Positions 8,991-18,575 of a stretch of DNA of 64,000 bases are shown piece after piece. Position 1 is the first letter of the stretch, and each line of letters opens with the position of its first letter. The stretch is taken from positions 48,223-112,222 of the forward strand of contig JBGVGI010000094.1 of NCBI GenBank assembly GCA_045121595.1, read 5' to 3'. A program made the position numbers and the translations under genes. The DNA is from Fumia sp045121595 (GTDB lineage: Bacteria; Bacillota; Clostridia; Oscillospirales; Ruminococcaceae). A model generated the notes under the pieces. That model worked only from the letters and a program-made list of their open reading frames with translations. It was not told where the DNA came from and did no database searches.

Positions 8991-9031
8991 GTTAAGTGGC
9001 TGCGACAACCTTTCGCCGCAGCCACTTTAAC
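8991..9031 (+). terminator. intercistronic hairpin between TAXI binding protein and permease
   Basis: Long stem built on AAGTGGCTGCG and its complement, with only a short AACATTTT tail. Probably a partial terminator or mRNA-stabilising hairpin that lowers permease expression relative to the binding protein. Confidence 0.65.
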
Positions 9032-9063
9032 ATTTTCTCGTATTTAAAGAAAGGAATTCGGTT

Positions 9064-11007
9064 ATGTCACTTTTTAAGAAAAAGACAGAATCCCAAGTCC
9101 AGGAACCGATGGATATTGATGCGGTAATGAAAAAATTTGACCGTGAGTCAAATACCCGTGTCTGGGAAGGCGTTCCAAAAATTATCGTAAACTGCATTCT
9201 GGCTTCATTCTCTCTCTTTTGTATTTACGTTACGTTGTGGGCAACTTGGCTTGACGAATTGCGTTTGACAACCTTTATGGCATTTATCGTTTTTATCGGT
9301 TTTCTCGTATTCCCCGTAAAAAAGGGAACACAGAAAGTTAACAGTATGCCATGGTATGACGTAGTACTGATGTTACTTGGCACCGGCTCATTTTTGTATT
9401 TCGCAGTAAATGCGGAGACTATAGGTGCTCGTTTTAATATCACAACACTCGAAGTTTTTATAGGTATTATTGGTATTCTCTGTCTTGCAGAGCTTTGTCG
9501 TCGAAGCGTAGGCTTACCTATCCTTTGTGTTGCGGGTGCATTACTCATATACGCACTTATCTGGGGTTCTACAAATCCTGATTTCTTCAAACGTATCGTA
9601 GAAAACGTTCGTGTGCTTTTTTACTCTAAAGAAGGTATTCTTTCAACTCCCGTCAACGTTTGCTCTAAATATATTGTTATGTTTATCATTTTCGGTGCTT
9701 TCTTAGAACGTACAGGCATCGGTGATTATTTTATCAATATAGCAAATGCACTTGTAGGACGTTTTTCAGGTGGTCCTGCAAAGGTTGCGGTAGTTGCAAG
9801 TGCACTTGAAGGTATGGTATCAGGTTCTTCAGTTGCAAATACTGTTGGTTCCGGTGCTGTTACTATTCCTCTTATGAAGAAAACAGGCTACAAACCGGAG
9901 TTTGCTGCCGCTGCTGAAGCTTCTGCTTCCACGGGTGGTCAGATTATGCCGCCGATTATGGGTGCTGCAGCATTTTTGATGGCAGAAACAGTTGGTGTGG
10001 CTTACTCAAGTATAGTATTACGTGCAATTTTACCTGCGGTGCTTTATTTTGCAGGTGTGTTTATCACTGTTCATCTTGAGGCGAAAAAAGAAGGCCTTCG
10101 CGGTCTTTCCAAAGAAGAACTTCCGAGACTTTTACCTTTGCTTAAGCAATCTTATCTGCTTTTGCCTTTGGTACTTCTTATTTATCTTGTTGGTACTTCC
10201 ACACGCAGTATTGCTTATGCAGCTGCAATTGCAATTGTTCTTGTTATTATCGTTAGTTTGTTCAACAAACAAAACCGTATCACTCCCAAGCGTATTTTTG
10301 AAGCTTTGGCGGCAGGTGCCCAGGGTATGATTACCGTTGCTGTTGCATGTGGTGTTGCAGGTATAGTTGCAGGTATCATCGGTGTTACAGGTCTTGCTTA
10401 TCTCTTGTTTAACGGTATCGTTACTTTGGCAGGAAACAAGCTGATTATTGCTTTATTCCTTACAATGCTTTGTTGTATAGTTCTTGGTATGGGTGTTCCT
10501 ACCACTGCAAACTATTGTATTATGGCGGCTACTTGTGCACCTATTCTTGTTTCTATGGGTGTTCCGATCATTGCAGCTCATTTCTTTGTATTCTACTTCG
10601 GTATCGTTGCAGACCTTACACCTCCCGTTGCTCTGGCGGCGTATGCAGGTGCTGCGATTGCTCAGGCTAATCCGATGAAGACTGCTGTTACCGCCACAAA
10701 ACTTGCAATTGGTGCGTTTATTGTACCTTACGTATTCGCTTTAAGCCCTGCAATGCTTCTTATCGACACTACTCCGATTGAAGTAATTCTTATTACTATT
10801 ACTTCACTTATCGGTATGTTTGCGGTTGCGGCTTCACTTGAAGGTTATATGCTTCACCATATGCCATGGTATCAGCGTATGATGAGCATTGTCGGAGGTT
10901 TACTCCTGATTTATCCCGGTATCGTTACCGACTCAATCGGTATTGCTCTTGTAGTAATCGTGGTTGCGGTTCAGGTTATAACTAAAAAACGAGTTAAATT
11001 AGCTTAA
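9064..11007 (+). CDS. TRAP transporter fused permease (DctQ-DctM)
   Basis: Membrane component of the TAXI-TRAP system, 647 residues. Small (DctQ-like) and large (DctM-like) subunits are fused, as usual for this subclass: N-terminal four-helix part to about residue 170, then the large transport domain containing EGMVSGSSVANTVGSGAVTIPLMK and ASASTGGQIMPPIMGAAAFLM (about residues 250-305), and the repeat-related GMGVPTTANYCIMA and DLTPPVALAAYAGAAIA segments near 478-540. These are the substrate/ion-site hairpins of DctM proteins. Follows its binding-protein gene and ends at a strong terminator. Confidence 0.94.
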   Translation: MSLFKKKTESQVQEPMDIDAVMKKFDRESNTRVWEGVPKIIVNCILASFSLFCIYVTLWATWLDELRLTTFMAFIVFIGFLVFPVKKGTQKVNSMPWYDVVLMLLGTGSFLYFAVNAETIGARFNITTLEVFIGIIGILCLAELCRRSVGLPILCVAGALLIYALIWGSTNPDFFKRIVENVRVLFYSKEGILSTPVNVCSKYIVMFIIFGAFLERTGIGDYFINIANALVGRFSGGPAKVAVVASALEGMVSGSSVANTVGSGAVTIPLMKKTGYKPEFAAAAEASASTGGQIMPPIMGAAAFLMAETVGVAYSSIVLRAILPAVLYFAGVFITVHLEAKKEGLRGLSKEELPRLLPLLKQSYLLLPLVLLIYLVGTSTRSIAYAAAIAIVLVIIVSLFNKQNRITPKRIFEALAAGAQGMITVAVACGVAGIVAGIIGVTGLAYLLFNGIVTLAGNKLIIALFLTMLCCIVLGMGVPTTANYCIMAATCAPILVSMGVPIIAAHFFVFYFGIVADLTPPVALAAYAGAAIAQANPMKTAVTATKLAIGAFIVPYVFALSPAMLLIDTTPIEVILITITSLIGMFAVAASLEGYMLHHMPWYQRMMSIVGGLLLIYPGIVTDSIGIALVVIVVAVQVITKKRVKLA

Positions 11008-11036
11008 AAAAGAACGCCTTTGGCGTTCTTTTTTTT
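11006..11036 (+). terminator. rho-independent terminator after TRAP permease
   Basis: Stem AAGAACGCC with complement GGCGTTCTT, TTT loop, followed by eight T residues. Confidence 0.9.
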
Positions 11037-11045
11037 ATAAATATA

Positions 11046-11074
11046 TTGATAATTTTCTTTGAAAGTGGTACAAT
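11046..11074 (+). promoter_or_regulatory. promoter of trkA-trkH
   Basis: TTGATA (11046-11051) and TACAAT (11069-11074), 17-base spacing, 31 bases before the trkA start. Confidence 0.7.
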
Positions 11075-11105
11075 TAATTAAACTGAATCAAAAGGAGTGT
11101 TTTGA

Positions 11106-12479
11106 TTGAATATTGTAGTTGTAGGCTGCGGTAAAGTAGGAACAACACTTGTCAAAGAACTTGTTGCAGAAAAACATAGTATTGTTGTTATTGATAATGA
11201 TATATATAAACTTGATGAAGTCGGTAACGCTCTGGACGTTATGTGTGTTCAGGGACAGGGTGAATCGGTTTCTGTTTTGAAAGAAGCAAAGGTTGATACC
11301 TGTGACCTTTTGATTGCTATGATGCGTTCTGATGAGCTTAACTTGCTCACTTGTTTGATCGCTAAAAAACTCGGAGCAAAGAATACAATTGCCCGTGTTC
11401 GAAATCCTATTTATGCCGATGCAGTTAATATTATTAAAGACGATCTGGGACTTAGTCTTCATATTAATCCCGAACGTGCGGCTGCCAGAGAAATTTCAAG
11501 ACTTATCCGTTTCCCGAGTGCTATTCAGGTTGAAACCTTTGCTAAGGGACGCGTTGAAATTATGAAGTATGAAATCCCTGAAACTTCTGAAATTGCGGGT
11601 TTAAGGCTTTATGAACTCCGTCAGGCTTTCAGAACTTCAGTGTTTATCTGTGCGGTTGAACGTGGTAATGACGTTTACGTACCTACCGGTGATTTTGTGC
11701 TTCATTCAGGGGATAAGATTTCTTTTGTAGCACCGATTAAAGAAGCTAATGATTTCTTTACCAAGGTTGGTGCTATTGCCAATAAAATCAAAAACGTTGT
11801 TATTTTGGGTGGGGGAACGCTTACTTATTATCTTACCAAAATGTTAATAGAATCAGGACACAAGGTAAAGATAATTGAAATTGACAAAGAACGTTGTGAA
11901 GAATTAAGTGAGATTTTGCCCGAAGCTATGATAATTCACGGAGATGGTACCAATAACTATCTTCTCCACGAAGAGCACATCGAAAATGCCGATGCAATTT
12001 TGAGTCTTACCGGTGTTGACGAGCAGAATATTCTGATGTCTATGTACGCTTATCAGCAGGTTCCCGATGCTAAAATCATTACCAAAATCAAGCATTTCGA
12101 CTTTGACGGTGTTTTAAAGGGTATGTCTATAGGCAGTATCGTTTATCCCAAAACAATCACTGCCGACAGAATTTTGCAGTATGTACGCAGAATGCAGAAC
12201 TCCTGGGATTCAAGTATGGAATCTATGCATAGAATTGTTGACGACAGAGTTGAAGCACTTGAATTCAGAATTCGTCAGAATTCTGATGTTGTTGGTATTC
12301 CTTTTGCCGAACTTAACATCAGAAAAGGTACACTTATTGCGTGTATTACACGTAATGGTAAAACCTTTACACCTATGGGTAAAGATTCCATTCAGCTTGA
12401 TGATACAGTAATCGTTGTTACAACTCACAAAGGAATAAGCCGTATCGAACAGATACTTGACGGCGAATCGGAGAGATAA
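11106..12479 (+). CDS. trkA: Trk potassium uptake regulatory subunit TrkA
   Basis: Cytoplasmic NAD(H)-binding gating subunit for TrkH, 457 residues. Two RCK_N Rossmann domains are visible, each with a glycine-rich dinucleotide loop (VVVGCGKVGTTL at residues 4-15; VVILGGGTLTYYL near 231-243), each followed by an RCK_C domain. The start is TTG at 11106 after AAAAGGAGTG. The stop codon directly abuts the trkH ATG, so the two are translated as a unit. Confidence 0.95.
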   Translation: MNIVVVGCGKVGTTLVKELVAEKHSIVVIDNDIYKLDEVGNALDVMCVQGQGESVSVLKEAKVDTCDLLIAMMRSDELNLLTCLIAKKLGAKNTIARVRNPIYADAVNIIKDDLGLSLHINPERAAAREISRLIRFPSAIQVETFAKGRVEIMKYEIPETSEIAGLRLYELRQAFRTSVFICAVERGNDVYVPTGDFVLHSGDKISFVAPIKEANDFFTKVGAIANKIKNVVILGGGTLTYYLTKMLIESGHKVKIIEIDKERCEELSEILPEAMIIHGDGTNNYLLHEEHIENADAILSLTGVDEQNILMSMYAYQQVPDAKIITKIKHFDFDGVLKGMSIGSIVYPKTITADRILQYVRRMQNSWDSSMESMHRIVDDRVEALEFRIRQNSDVVGIPFAELNIRKGTLIACITRNGKTFTPMGKDSIQLDDTVIVVTTHKGISRIEQILDGESER

Positions 12480-13919
12480 ATGAACAAGAAATTAGTTTTT
12501 AAACTTAACGGATATATTCTGTTGTTTGACGCAGTTGCTATGCTTTTGCCGATGCTTGTGGCTTTATATTACAAAGAAGCTTCGGGTCTTGCTTTTATTC
12601 CTGCAATTGCTATAAGCGTTGTAATTGGTTTGCCCCTTGTTTTCTTGAAACCTAAAAGCAATTCTCTTTACGCAAGGGAAGGTCTTGCTACTGTTGCAAT
12701 TGCCTGGATAATAATTAGTATTATCGGAGGACTTCCTTTCTTCTTTTCGGGAGAGATACCGAAGTTTATCGACTGCATTTTTGAAACGGCGTCAGGATTT
12801 ACCACAACGGGTGCGACAATTCTTCGTGACGTTGAAGCGTTAAGCAGATGTATGCTTTTCTGGAGAAGCTTTACCCACTGGATTGGTGGTATGGGAGTGC
12901 TTATTTTCGTTATGGCACTTGCACCATTGGCTGGCGGCAACAATATGCAGCTTATCAGAGCGGAGTCTGCAGGACCTCAGGTTGAAAAGATTTTGCCGAA
13001 AGCTCATATGAATTCAAAGCTTCTTTACGGCATTTATATCGGTCTTACTTTGTTGCAGGTTATATTCCTGCTTATTGGCAAAATGCCTTTCTTTGATGCT
13101 ATAACTACTGCTTTGGGTACTGCGGGTACCGGTGGTTTTGGTATTAAAAACTCAAGCCTTGGTGGATACAGTATGTATATTCAGGGCGTTGTAACTGTGT
13201 TTATGATACTTTTTTCTGTGAATTTTACTTTATATTTTCTTATTATCGCAGGAAAAATTAAATCAGTTTTAAAAAATGAAGAACTTCGTGTCTTTTTAAT
13301 TTTGGTATTTGGTTCTTCGATTCTCATTACACTGAATAACTATGGTATGTTTGATAATATTTTCGAAGCGTTTCATCATTCAATTTTCTCCGTTGCTACC
13401 GTTATATCAACTTCAGGTTTTGCTACTGTCGACTTTAATTTATGGCCTGATTTCTCAAGAGGTATTTTATTTATTCTTATGTTTGTCGGTGCCTGTGCAG
13501 GTTCAACAGGTGGCGGTATAAAGATTTCAAGAATGATCATCCTCTTTAAATCTTTAAAACGTGAATTTATGTCTCTTATTCATCCTAAGAGTGTTATGAC
13601 TATTAATATAAACGGCAAGAAAATTGACGATGATTCAGTAAAACACGTCAATGCATATATTGTATGTTTTGCTTTGATTTATGTAGTTTCATTCCTTTTG
13701 ATTTCTTTAGATGGATTTGGATTTGAAACTAACTTTACCGCTATATCTGCGACTATGAATAATATCGGTCCCGGTCTTGGAATGGTTGGTCCTTCGGGTA
13801 ATTTTGCGGATTTTTCAGTTTTATCAAAAATTATTCTTACGATTGATATGATTTGCGGAAGACTTGAGCTTTTCCCGATTATGATTATCTTAATGCCACA
13901 TACATGGAAGAAAAACTAA
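12480..13919 (+). CDS. trkH: Trk potassium uptake membrane subunit TrkH
   Basis: Potassium-translocating subunit (479 residues) of the TrkH/KtrB superfamily with four pore-loop repeats. The first selectivity-filter region is SGFTTTGATIL near residue 102, with related pore loops ALGTAGTGGFG and VISTSGFATVDF further on and GACAGSTGGGIK near 341. Starts at the base after trkA ends. A hairpin follows the stop codon. Confidence 0.95.
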   Translation: MNKKLVFKLNGYILLFDAVAMLLPMLVALYYKEASGLAFIPAIAISVVIGLPLVFLKPKSNSLYAREGLATVAIAWIIISIIGGLPFFFSGEIPKFIDCIFETASGFTTTGATILRDVEALSRCMLFWRSFTHWIGGMGVLIFVMALAPLAGGNNMQLIRAESAGPQVEKILPKAHMNSKLLYGIYIGLTLLQVIFLLIGKMPFFDAITTALGTAGTGGFGIKNSSLGGYSMYIQGVVTVFMILFSVNFTLYFLIIAGKIKSVLKNEELRVFLILVFGSSILITLNNYGMFDNIFEAFHHSIFSVATVISTSGFATVDFNLWPDFSRGILFILMFVGACAGSTGGGIKISRMIILFKSLKREFMSLIHPKSVMTININGKKIDDDSVKHVNAYIVCFALIYVVSFLLISLDGFGFETNFTAISATMNNIGPGLGMVGPSGNFADFSVLSKIILTIDMICGRLELFPIMIILMPHTWKKN

Positions 13920-13949
13920 ATAAACCGCCGCTTTGAGTGGCGGTTTATT
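13919..13949 (+). terminator. hairpin after trkH
   Basis: AAACCGCC / GGCGGTTT stem with a nine-base loop and a short ATTGTT tail. The ribosome site of the next gene follows at once, so termination may be partial. Confidence 0.65.
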
Positions 13950-13965
13950 GTTGGAGGATATACTT

Positions 13966-14847
13966 TTGAACGTTAAAAGAAAAGCGATACTTTACATAGT
14001 TGTAGCTGGGGTTTTATGGGGAACATCGGGTATATTTTTTAACCTTTTAAAACCTATGGGGTATACACCAATACAGATGACCGCAATGCGCGGTGTTGTA
14101 GCTGCCTTTTTTATGATTGCTTATGCCGTTATCAAGAATAAGAAACTTTTTAAGATTTCTTTAAAGGAACTTGTATTTTTCGGATTAAGCGGACTTTCAA
14201 TTTTTGGTACGGCAGTATCCTATTTTGCTTCTATTGAGGCATCGACAGTATCTACTGCAGTTGTACTTATGTATACAGCCCCTGTATTTGTTGCATTTTA
14301 TTCAGTGTTGTTTTTTAAAGAAAAAATGACGGTAATAAAACTTGTCTGTATATCTTTTATAATTTTAGGTTCTATATTCGTTTCAGGAGTTCTGACTGAT
14401 ATGGTGTTCAGTCTGTGGGGAGTTTTATTGGGACTTCTTGCAGGTGTTATGTACAGTATATATAACATATTTGCTAAATACGAAATGATGATGGATATGA
14501 ACCCTGTTTCTGCGAGTATGTATAGTTTTATTTTTATGGGAGCTTTAGCTTTTGCTTTTTGCAATCCCGTAAGTTTTGTGAATATAACTGCAGAGAATCC
14601 TATAAAAGCAATACCGCTTATTATCGGTATAGGCGTTGTTACCTGTGTTATACCGTACTTTTTATATACTTCGTCTATGAAGCATCTTCCTGCGGGTACT
14701 GTGTCGGCACTCGGTATTATTGAGCCTATGTCCGCAACTATTATAAGCGTTATGTTTTTAAATGAAAAGCTCAGTCTTATTCCTGCAACAGGAATAGTGC
14801 TTATTTTGGTTTCGGTATTTGTTTTGAGTAAAAACGGAGATGAATGA
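13966..14847 (+). CDS. DMT superfamily (EamA) transporter
   Basis: Ten-helix membrane protein of 293 residues with two EamA repeats. Typical segments are the start GVLWGTSGIFF, the MRGVVAAFFM segment, and PAGTVSALGIIEPMSATIISVMFL near the C-terminus. The TTG at 13966 is chosen because GGAGG (13953-13957) lies eight bases upstream. First gene of a compact five-gene run with the FAD oxidoreductase, SGNH hydrolase, HAD phosphatase and EutH-like permease. No promoter is evident between trkH and this gene other than read-through. Substrate unknown; most relatives export metabolites or amino acids. Confidence 0.9.
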   Translation: MNVKRKAILYIVVAGVLWGTSGIFFNLLKPMGYTPIQMTAMRGVVAAFFMIAYAVIKNKKLFKISLKELVFFGLSGLSIFGTAVSYFASIEASTVSTAVVLMYTAPVFVAFYSVLFFKEKMTVIKLVCISFIILGSIFVSGVLTDMVFSLWGVLLGLLAGVMYSIYNIFAKYEMMMDMNPVSASMYSFIFMGALAFAFCNPVSFVNITAENPIKAIPLIIGIGVVTCVIPYFLYTSSMKHLPAGTVSALGIIEPMSATIISVMFLNEKLSLIPATGIVLILVSVFVLSKNGDE

Positions 14848-14848
14848 T

Positions 14849-16048
14849 ATGAAAGTCAGGGAAAATCTTAAAACAAGTGTAAAGTCTTCCTATGACGTTG
14901 CAGTTTGCGGTGGAGGTTTTGCGGGTATTTCTGCAGCTTTGGCTGCGGCAAGACAAGGTAAAAAAGTGGTGCTTTTTGAAAAGCAGTATATTTTAGGTGG
15001 CCTTGGCACTGCAGGTCTTATAACAATCTATCTTCCTTTATGTGACGGTATGGGAAGGCAGGTTTCTTTTGGTATTGCCGAAGAACTTTTAAGACTTTCG
15101 ATTAAACATGGGGCAGAGAACAATTATCCTGAAAACTGGCTTGACAACGTCGGTACCCGTACTGAAAAGGACAAAAGATTTGAAGTAAGATACAATGCTC
15201 AGATTTTCGCAATCCTTGCAGAGAAGCTTCTTATTGAAAACGGTGTTGATATTATGTACGGAACTTACGCCGTCGACGTAAAAATGAAAAAAGATAAAAT
15301 TAAATACATAATTACTGAAAATAAATCGGGTAGGGAAGCGTATGAAGTTAAATCCGTTGTTGATGCAACGGGAGACTGCGATATTGCAAAATTTTCAAGT
15401 GCTCCTACCGATACTTTTAATCAGGGCAACGTTTTAGCTGCATGGTATTATTACGTTGATAAGAGTGGCTACAATTTAAATCTTTTGGGATTTTCCGATA
15501 TTCCCGAAGAAGAAAAAACCAAAGAAAATGAGCAAAAACCTCTTATTAACAGAAGATTTTCAGGACTTGACGGAAAAGAGCTTTCCGAACAGACGATACT
15601 TTCTCATACTTCTACATATAACGATTTTCTTAAAAGAAGAAAAGACGATGAAACTGTGTGGCCTGTTACTATTTCTACCATTCCACAGATAAGAATGACA
15701 AGGAAAATTATAGGTGAATACGTTCTTTCGGACAAAGAAGAACATACCTATTTTGAAGATTCAATCGGTATGGTTTCAAATTGGAAAAAACGTGGACCCG
15801 TGTATGAAGTGCCTTTCAGGACCCTTTACAGCAGTAAGGTTAAAAACCTTATCTGTGCAGGAAGATGTACTTCCGTTAACGAAACCTTGTGGGACGTTAT
15901 GAGAGTTATTCCTTGTTGTGCAGTAACAGGTGAGGCCGCAGGAATTGCCGCTGCAATGACCGACGATTTTTCTACACTTGACGTAAAAGTATTACAGAAA
16001 GTTTTGGTTGAAAATGGAGTTCTTTTACACGAGGAGGATTTGAAGTGA
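14849..16048 (+). CDS. FAD-dependent oxidoreductase
   Basis: Flavoprotein of 399 residues belonging to the FAD_oxidored family (Pfam PF12831 type). The N-terminal Rossmann motif GGGFAGISAALAAARQGKKVVLFEK lies near residues 21-45, followed by GGLGTAGL, and a C-terminal FAD-contact region (NLICAGRCTSVNETLWDVMRV then GEAAGIAAAM) near residues 333-370. No signal peptide. Start ATG 14849 is best spaced from GGAG; it is one base after the DMT stop. It overlaps the SGNH gene by four bases. Family members are often annotated as glucose-inhibited division or xanthan lyase-like, but the actual substrate is unknown. Confidence 0.85.
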   Translation: MKVRENLKTSVKSSYDVAVCGGGFAGISAALAAARQGKKVVLFEKQYILGGLGTAGLITIYLPLCDGMGRQVSFGIAEELLRLSIKHGAENNYPENWLDNVGTRTEKDKRFEVRYNAQIFAILAEKLLIENGVDIMYGTYAVDVKMKKDKIKYIITENKSGREAYEVKSVVDATGDCDIAKFSSAPTDTFNQGNVLAAWYYYVDKSGYNLNLLGFSDIPEEEKTKENEQKPLINRRFSGLDGKELSEQTILSHTSTYNDFLKRRKDDETVWPVTISTIPQIRMTRKIIGEYVLSDKEEHTYFEDSIGMVSNWKKRGPVYEVPFRTLYSSKVKNLICAGRCTSVNETLWDVMRVIPCCAVTGEAAGIAAAMTDDFSTLDVKVLQKVLVENGVLLHEEDLK

Positions 16049-16773
16049 AGAATATTGTGAACATTATAAGAAATTCTGAAAAAACCGTTAATATAAAGCT
16101 TTTAGGTGACTCTATTACTCATGGTATGGGTGGTACCGGGTATAAGGAAAGTGGAGAATACATAGTTTTTGATGAACTTCATAATTCTGACTGGCACAGA
16201 AATCCTGACGGATTTTGTTGGGCTAAGCTTTTCAAGGAATATATGGAAGAAAATTATAACTGTACTGTTACAAATAACGGTTGTAGTGGCGTTAATATAA
16301 GCTTTGTGACAAAGCATTTCGATACTCTTGTAGATGAGAAAGATGATATTATCATCTGCACTATCGGAACGAATAACAGACATTGGTTTTTTGACTGGGG
16401 CGAAAAACCCGACAAGGAAACTTTTACTGAGTCTGTTTATAAAGATATTTTAGAGCTTAATGAAAAGCTTAAAAAATCAGGCAAATATTATGTTTTGGTT
16501 GCTAATATTCCTTGTTCTCAGTCAAGAGAAGCTGACGGGGATATTTTCTGGCATATTATCGATATGCCGGATATCAACGCTCTTTATTACAAAGCACAGA
16601 AAGAATGTGGTTTTTCTTTTCTGAGTCTGTATGATAAATTTTCTGATTACTGTAAAGAGAATTCTGTTACTGTTGATTCACTCCTTGCAGACGGACTTCA
16701 TCCGAATGACGAGGGCTATAAAGTAATGTTTAATTTAATTATGAATGAAATGGGTGTTGAAGATGATAAATAA
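16045..16773 (+). CDS. SGNH/GDSL-family hydrolase
   Basis: Cytoplasmic lipase/esterase-like hydrolase of 242 residues. Block I is GDSITHG (catalytic Ser23), block II contains the conserved Gly (NNGCSGVN), block III is GTNNRHW with Asn, and block V is DGLHPN with the catalytic Asp/His. Starts with GTG inside the end of the FAD oxidoreductase gene and ends inside the HAD gene, so it is translationally coupled on both sides. No signal peptide is visible, suggesting an intracellular ester substrate. Substrate unknown. Confidence 0.88.
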   Translation: MKNIVNIIRNSEKTVNIKLLGDSITHGMGGTGYKESGEYIVFDELHNSDWHRNPDGFCWAKLFKEYMEENYNCTVTNNGCSGVNISFVTKHFDTLVDEKDDIIICTIGTNNRHWFFDWGEKPDKETFTESVYKDILELNEKLKKSGKYYVLVANIPCSQSREADGDIFWHIIDMPDINALYYKAQKECGFSFLSLYDKFSDYCKENSVTVDSLLADGLHPNDEGYKVMFNLIMNEMGVEDDK

Positions 16774-17428
16774 AATTAAAGGCGCTATTTTTGATATGGA
16801 CGGTACGCTTATAAATTCTCTTATAGTGTGGGATATGCTTTGGGAAGATATGGGCAAAAAATATTTAGGTAGAGAAGGCTTTCGTCCGACAAAAGAAGAT
16901 GATAAAGCAGTACGCACACTGATTGCGGTAGATGCATTGGATCTTATTCACAAAAATTACGGAATTGGTGACAGCACTGAAGAACTTAACAGCTTTTGGG
17001 ATGAGTATGTTACGAAGTTTTATGCAGAAACAGTTGAAATTAAAGATGGTGTTTATGAGTTTTTAGATGAGCTTAAAAGCCGTGACGTCAAGATGTGCCT
17101 TGCTTCTGCAACCGATAAAAAACTTTTGATGGTGGCAATAGAAAAACTCGGTTTAGGAAAATATTTCTCCGAGCTTTTATCTTGTGGCGATATAGGAAAA
17201 GGCAAGGAAGAGCCTGATATTTTCTTACTCGCAAAAGAGCATCTTGGAACTACTCTTGAAGAAACCTGTGTGTTTGAGGACTCTTGTGTTGCGATTAAAA
17301 CTGCAAATAAAGCAGGTTTTAAAACTGTTGCAATTTATGATCCGTTTAACTACGGTCAGGAAGAAATGAAAGCTGTCGCTGACGAGTATATTGAAAAAGG
17401 CGAAACGCTTCTTAAACTGGTGAAATAA
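16763..17428 (+). CDS. HAD-superfamily phosphatase (beta-phosphoglucomutase-like)
   Basis: Haloacid dehalogenase-type hydrolase, 221 residues, with motif I FDMDGTLINS (residues 9-18), a helical cap, motif II around CLASATDKK, motif III lysine (GKGKEEPD) and motif IV VFEDSCVAIKTA. Looks like small-molecule phosphatases or sugar phosphomutases of subfamily I. The start at 16763 overlaps the SGNH gene by 11 bases, and the stop codon shares a base with the ATG of the next gene. Confidence 0.9.
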   Translation: MINKIKGAIFDMDGTLINSLIVWDMLWEDMGKKYLGREGFRPTKEDDKAVRTLIAVDALDLIHKNYGIGDSTEELNSFWDEYVTKFYAETVEIKDGVYEFLDELKSRDVKMCLASATDKKLLMVAIEKLGLGKYFSELLSCGDIGKGKEEPDIFLLAKEHLGTTLEETCVFEDSCVAIKTANKAGFKTVAIYDPFNYGQEEMKAVADEYIEKGETLLKLVK

Positions 17429-18504
17429 TGAATTATTTAACAATTGTTATATTGATTTTTGCTGTTATCGGCGGTATTGACAGAATTTTTGGAAACCGTT
17501 TAGGCATAGGTAAAGAATTTGAAAAAGCTTTTATGCTACTGGGTGTTATGGCACTTTCAATGATAGGTATGATAGTAATCTCACCGCTTATTGCAGACTT
17601 ACTCGTACCCGTTTCAAAGTTTGTGTCGGAAATTATACATATCGATCCATCTATTATACCTGCCTCTCTTTTTGCTAACGATATGGGTGGAGCTCCACTT
17701 GCAAATGAAATGGCTGTTAATTCTGAAATCGGTGCATTTAACGCTATGGTTTTATCTTCAATGCTTGGTTGTACCATTTCCTTTACTATTCCGTTTGCAC
17801 TTGGTGTAGTACCCAAAGAATATCATTCTGACCTTTTATTCGGTCTTCTTTGTGGTGTTGTGACTATTCCTTTAGGACTTTTAGTATCGGGAATTATCGT
17901 AGGAATTTCCTTTAAATTGCTTATTATTAATCTTATCCCGATTATCATTTTTTCAGGAATTATCGCGGTGGGTCTTTTGCTTTTTCCTGAAATCTGTGTT
18001 AAAATTTTTAATGTATTTGGTGTGATAATCAAGATTATTGTTACTGTCGGACTTGTTTTGGGAATTATAAATTTTCTCAGTGGAAAAGAAATTATAAAAG
18101 GTATTGCGACTTTTGAAGAGGGTGCATATATCTGCTTTAATGCGGCAGTTGTGCTTTCAGGTACTTTTCCTTTTATGTTTATTCTTTCAAAAGTTTTGAA
18201 AAAGCCTCTCTTGTTTATCGGTAAAAAAACAGGACTTAACAGTGAATCCGTTTTAGGGATTTTTTCTTCACTTGCCACAAGTGCTACGGCATTTGGTATG
18301 ATGGATAAGATGAACAAAAAGGGAATAGTGTTAAATTCTGCGTTTGCAGTGTCAGGTGCTTTTACAGTGGGAAGCCATCTTGCTTTCACCATGGCTTTTG
18401 ATAACGCCTATATTTTACCGGTAATCGTAGGAAAACTGGTGGCTGGTGTAACCGCTTTGATAGTTGCTTCATTAGTTTTTAAAAAATCTGTTGACAAAAT
18501 ATAG
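17428..18504 (+). CDS. eutH: EutH-like ethanolamine permease
   Basis: Integral membrane protein (358 residues, about ten helices) strongly resembling EutH: IGGIDRIFGNRLGIGKEFEKAF near residues 15-36, ALSMIGMIVISPLIADLLVPV, and ANDMGGAPLANEM. In known systems EutH imports ethanolamine for the eut microcompartment pathway, but no eutBC, shell proteins or EutVW are in this window. It is the last gene of an overlapping run with a FAD oxidoreductase, SGNH hydrolase and HAD phosphatase, so its substrate may differ. A strong promoter for the next operon lies within its last codons. Confidence 0.85.
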   Translation: MNYLTIVILIFAVIGGIDRIFGNRLGIGKEFEKAFMLLGVMALSMIGMIVISPLIADLLVPVSKFVSEIIHIDPSIIPASLFANDMGGAPLANEMAVNSEIGAFNAMVLSSMLGCTISFTIPFALGVVPKEYHSDLLFGLLCGVVTIPLGLLVSGIIVGISFKLLIINLIPIIIFSGIIAVGLLLFPEICVKIFNVFGVIIKIIVTVGLVLGIINFLSGKEIIKGIATFEEGAYICFNAAVVLSGTFPFMFILSKVLKKPLLFIGKKTGLNSESVLGIFSSLATSATAFGMMDKMNKKGIVLNSAFAVSGAFTVGSHLAFTMAFDNAYILPVIVGKLVAGVTALIVASLVFKKSVDKI

Positions 18505-18519
18505 TTTATGAGTTATAAT
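18491..18519 (+). promoter_or_regulatory. promoter inside 3' end of eutH
   Basis: Consensus TTGACA (18491-18496) and TATAAT (18514-18519) with 17-base spacing. The predicted start (about 18526) is just before a terminator hairpin, so initiated transcripts meet it within some 50 bases. Confidence 0.75.
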
Positions 18520-18534
18520 ACCCTTAGAGATTTG

Positions 18535-18575
18535 GAGTACACTTATTTTTTACAGGATAAGTGTACTCTTTTTTT
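18535..18575 (+). terminator. terminator or attenuator before Ldh2-type gene
   Basis: Perfect 12-bp stem (18535-18546 with 18557-18568) followed by seven T residues, only 20 bases before the next start codon. It ends eutH transcripts, but it also lies downstream of the strong promoter at 18491-18519, so it could attenuate the next operon. Confidence 0.8.
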
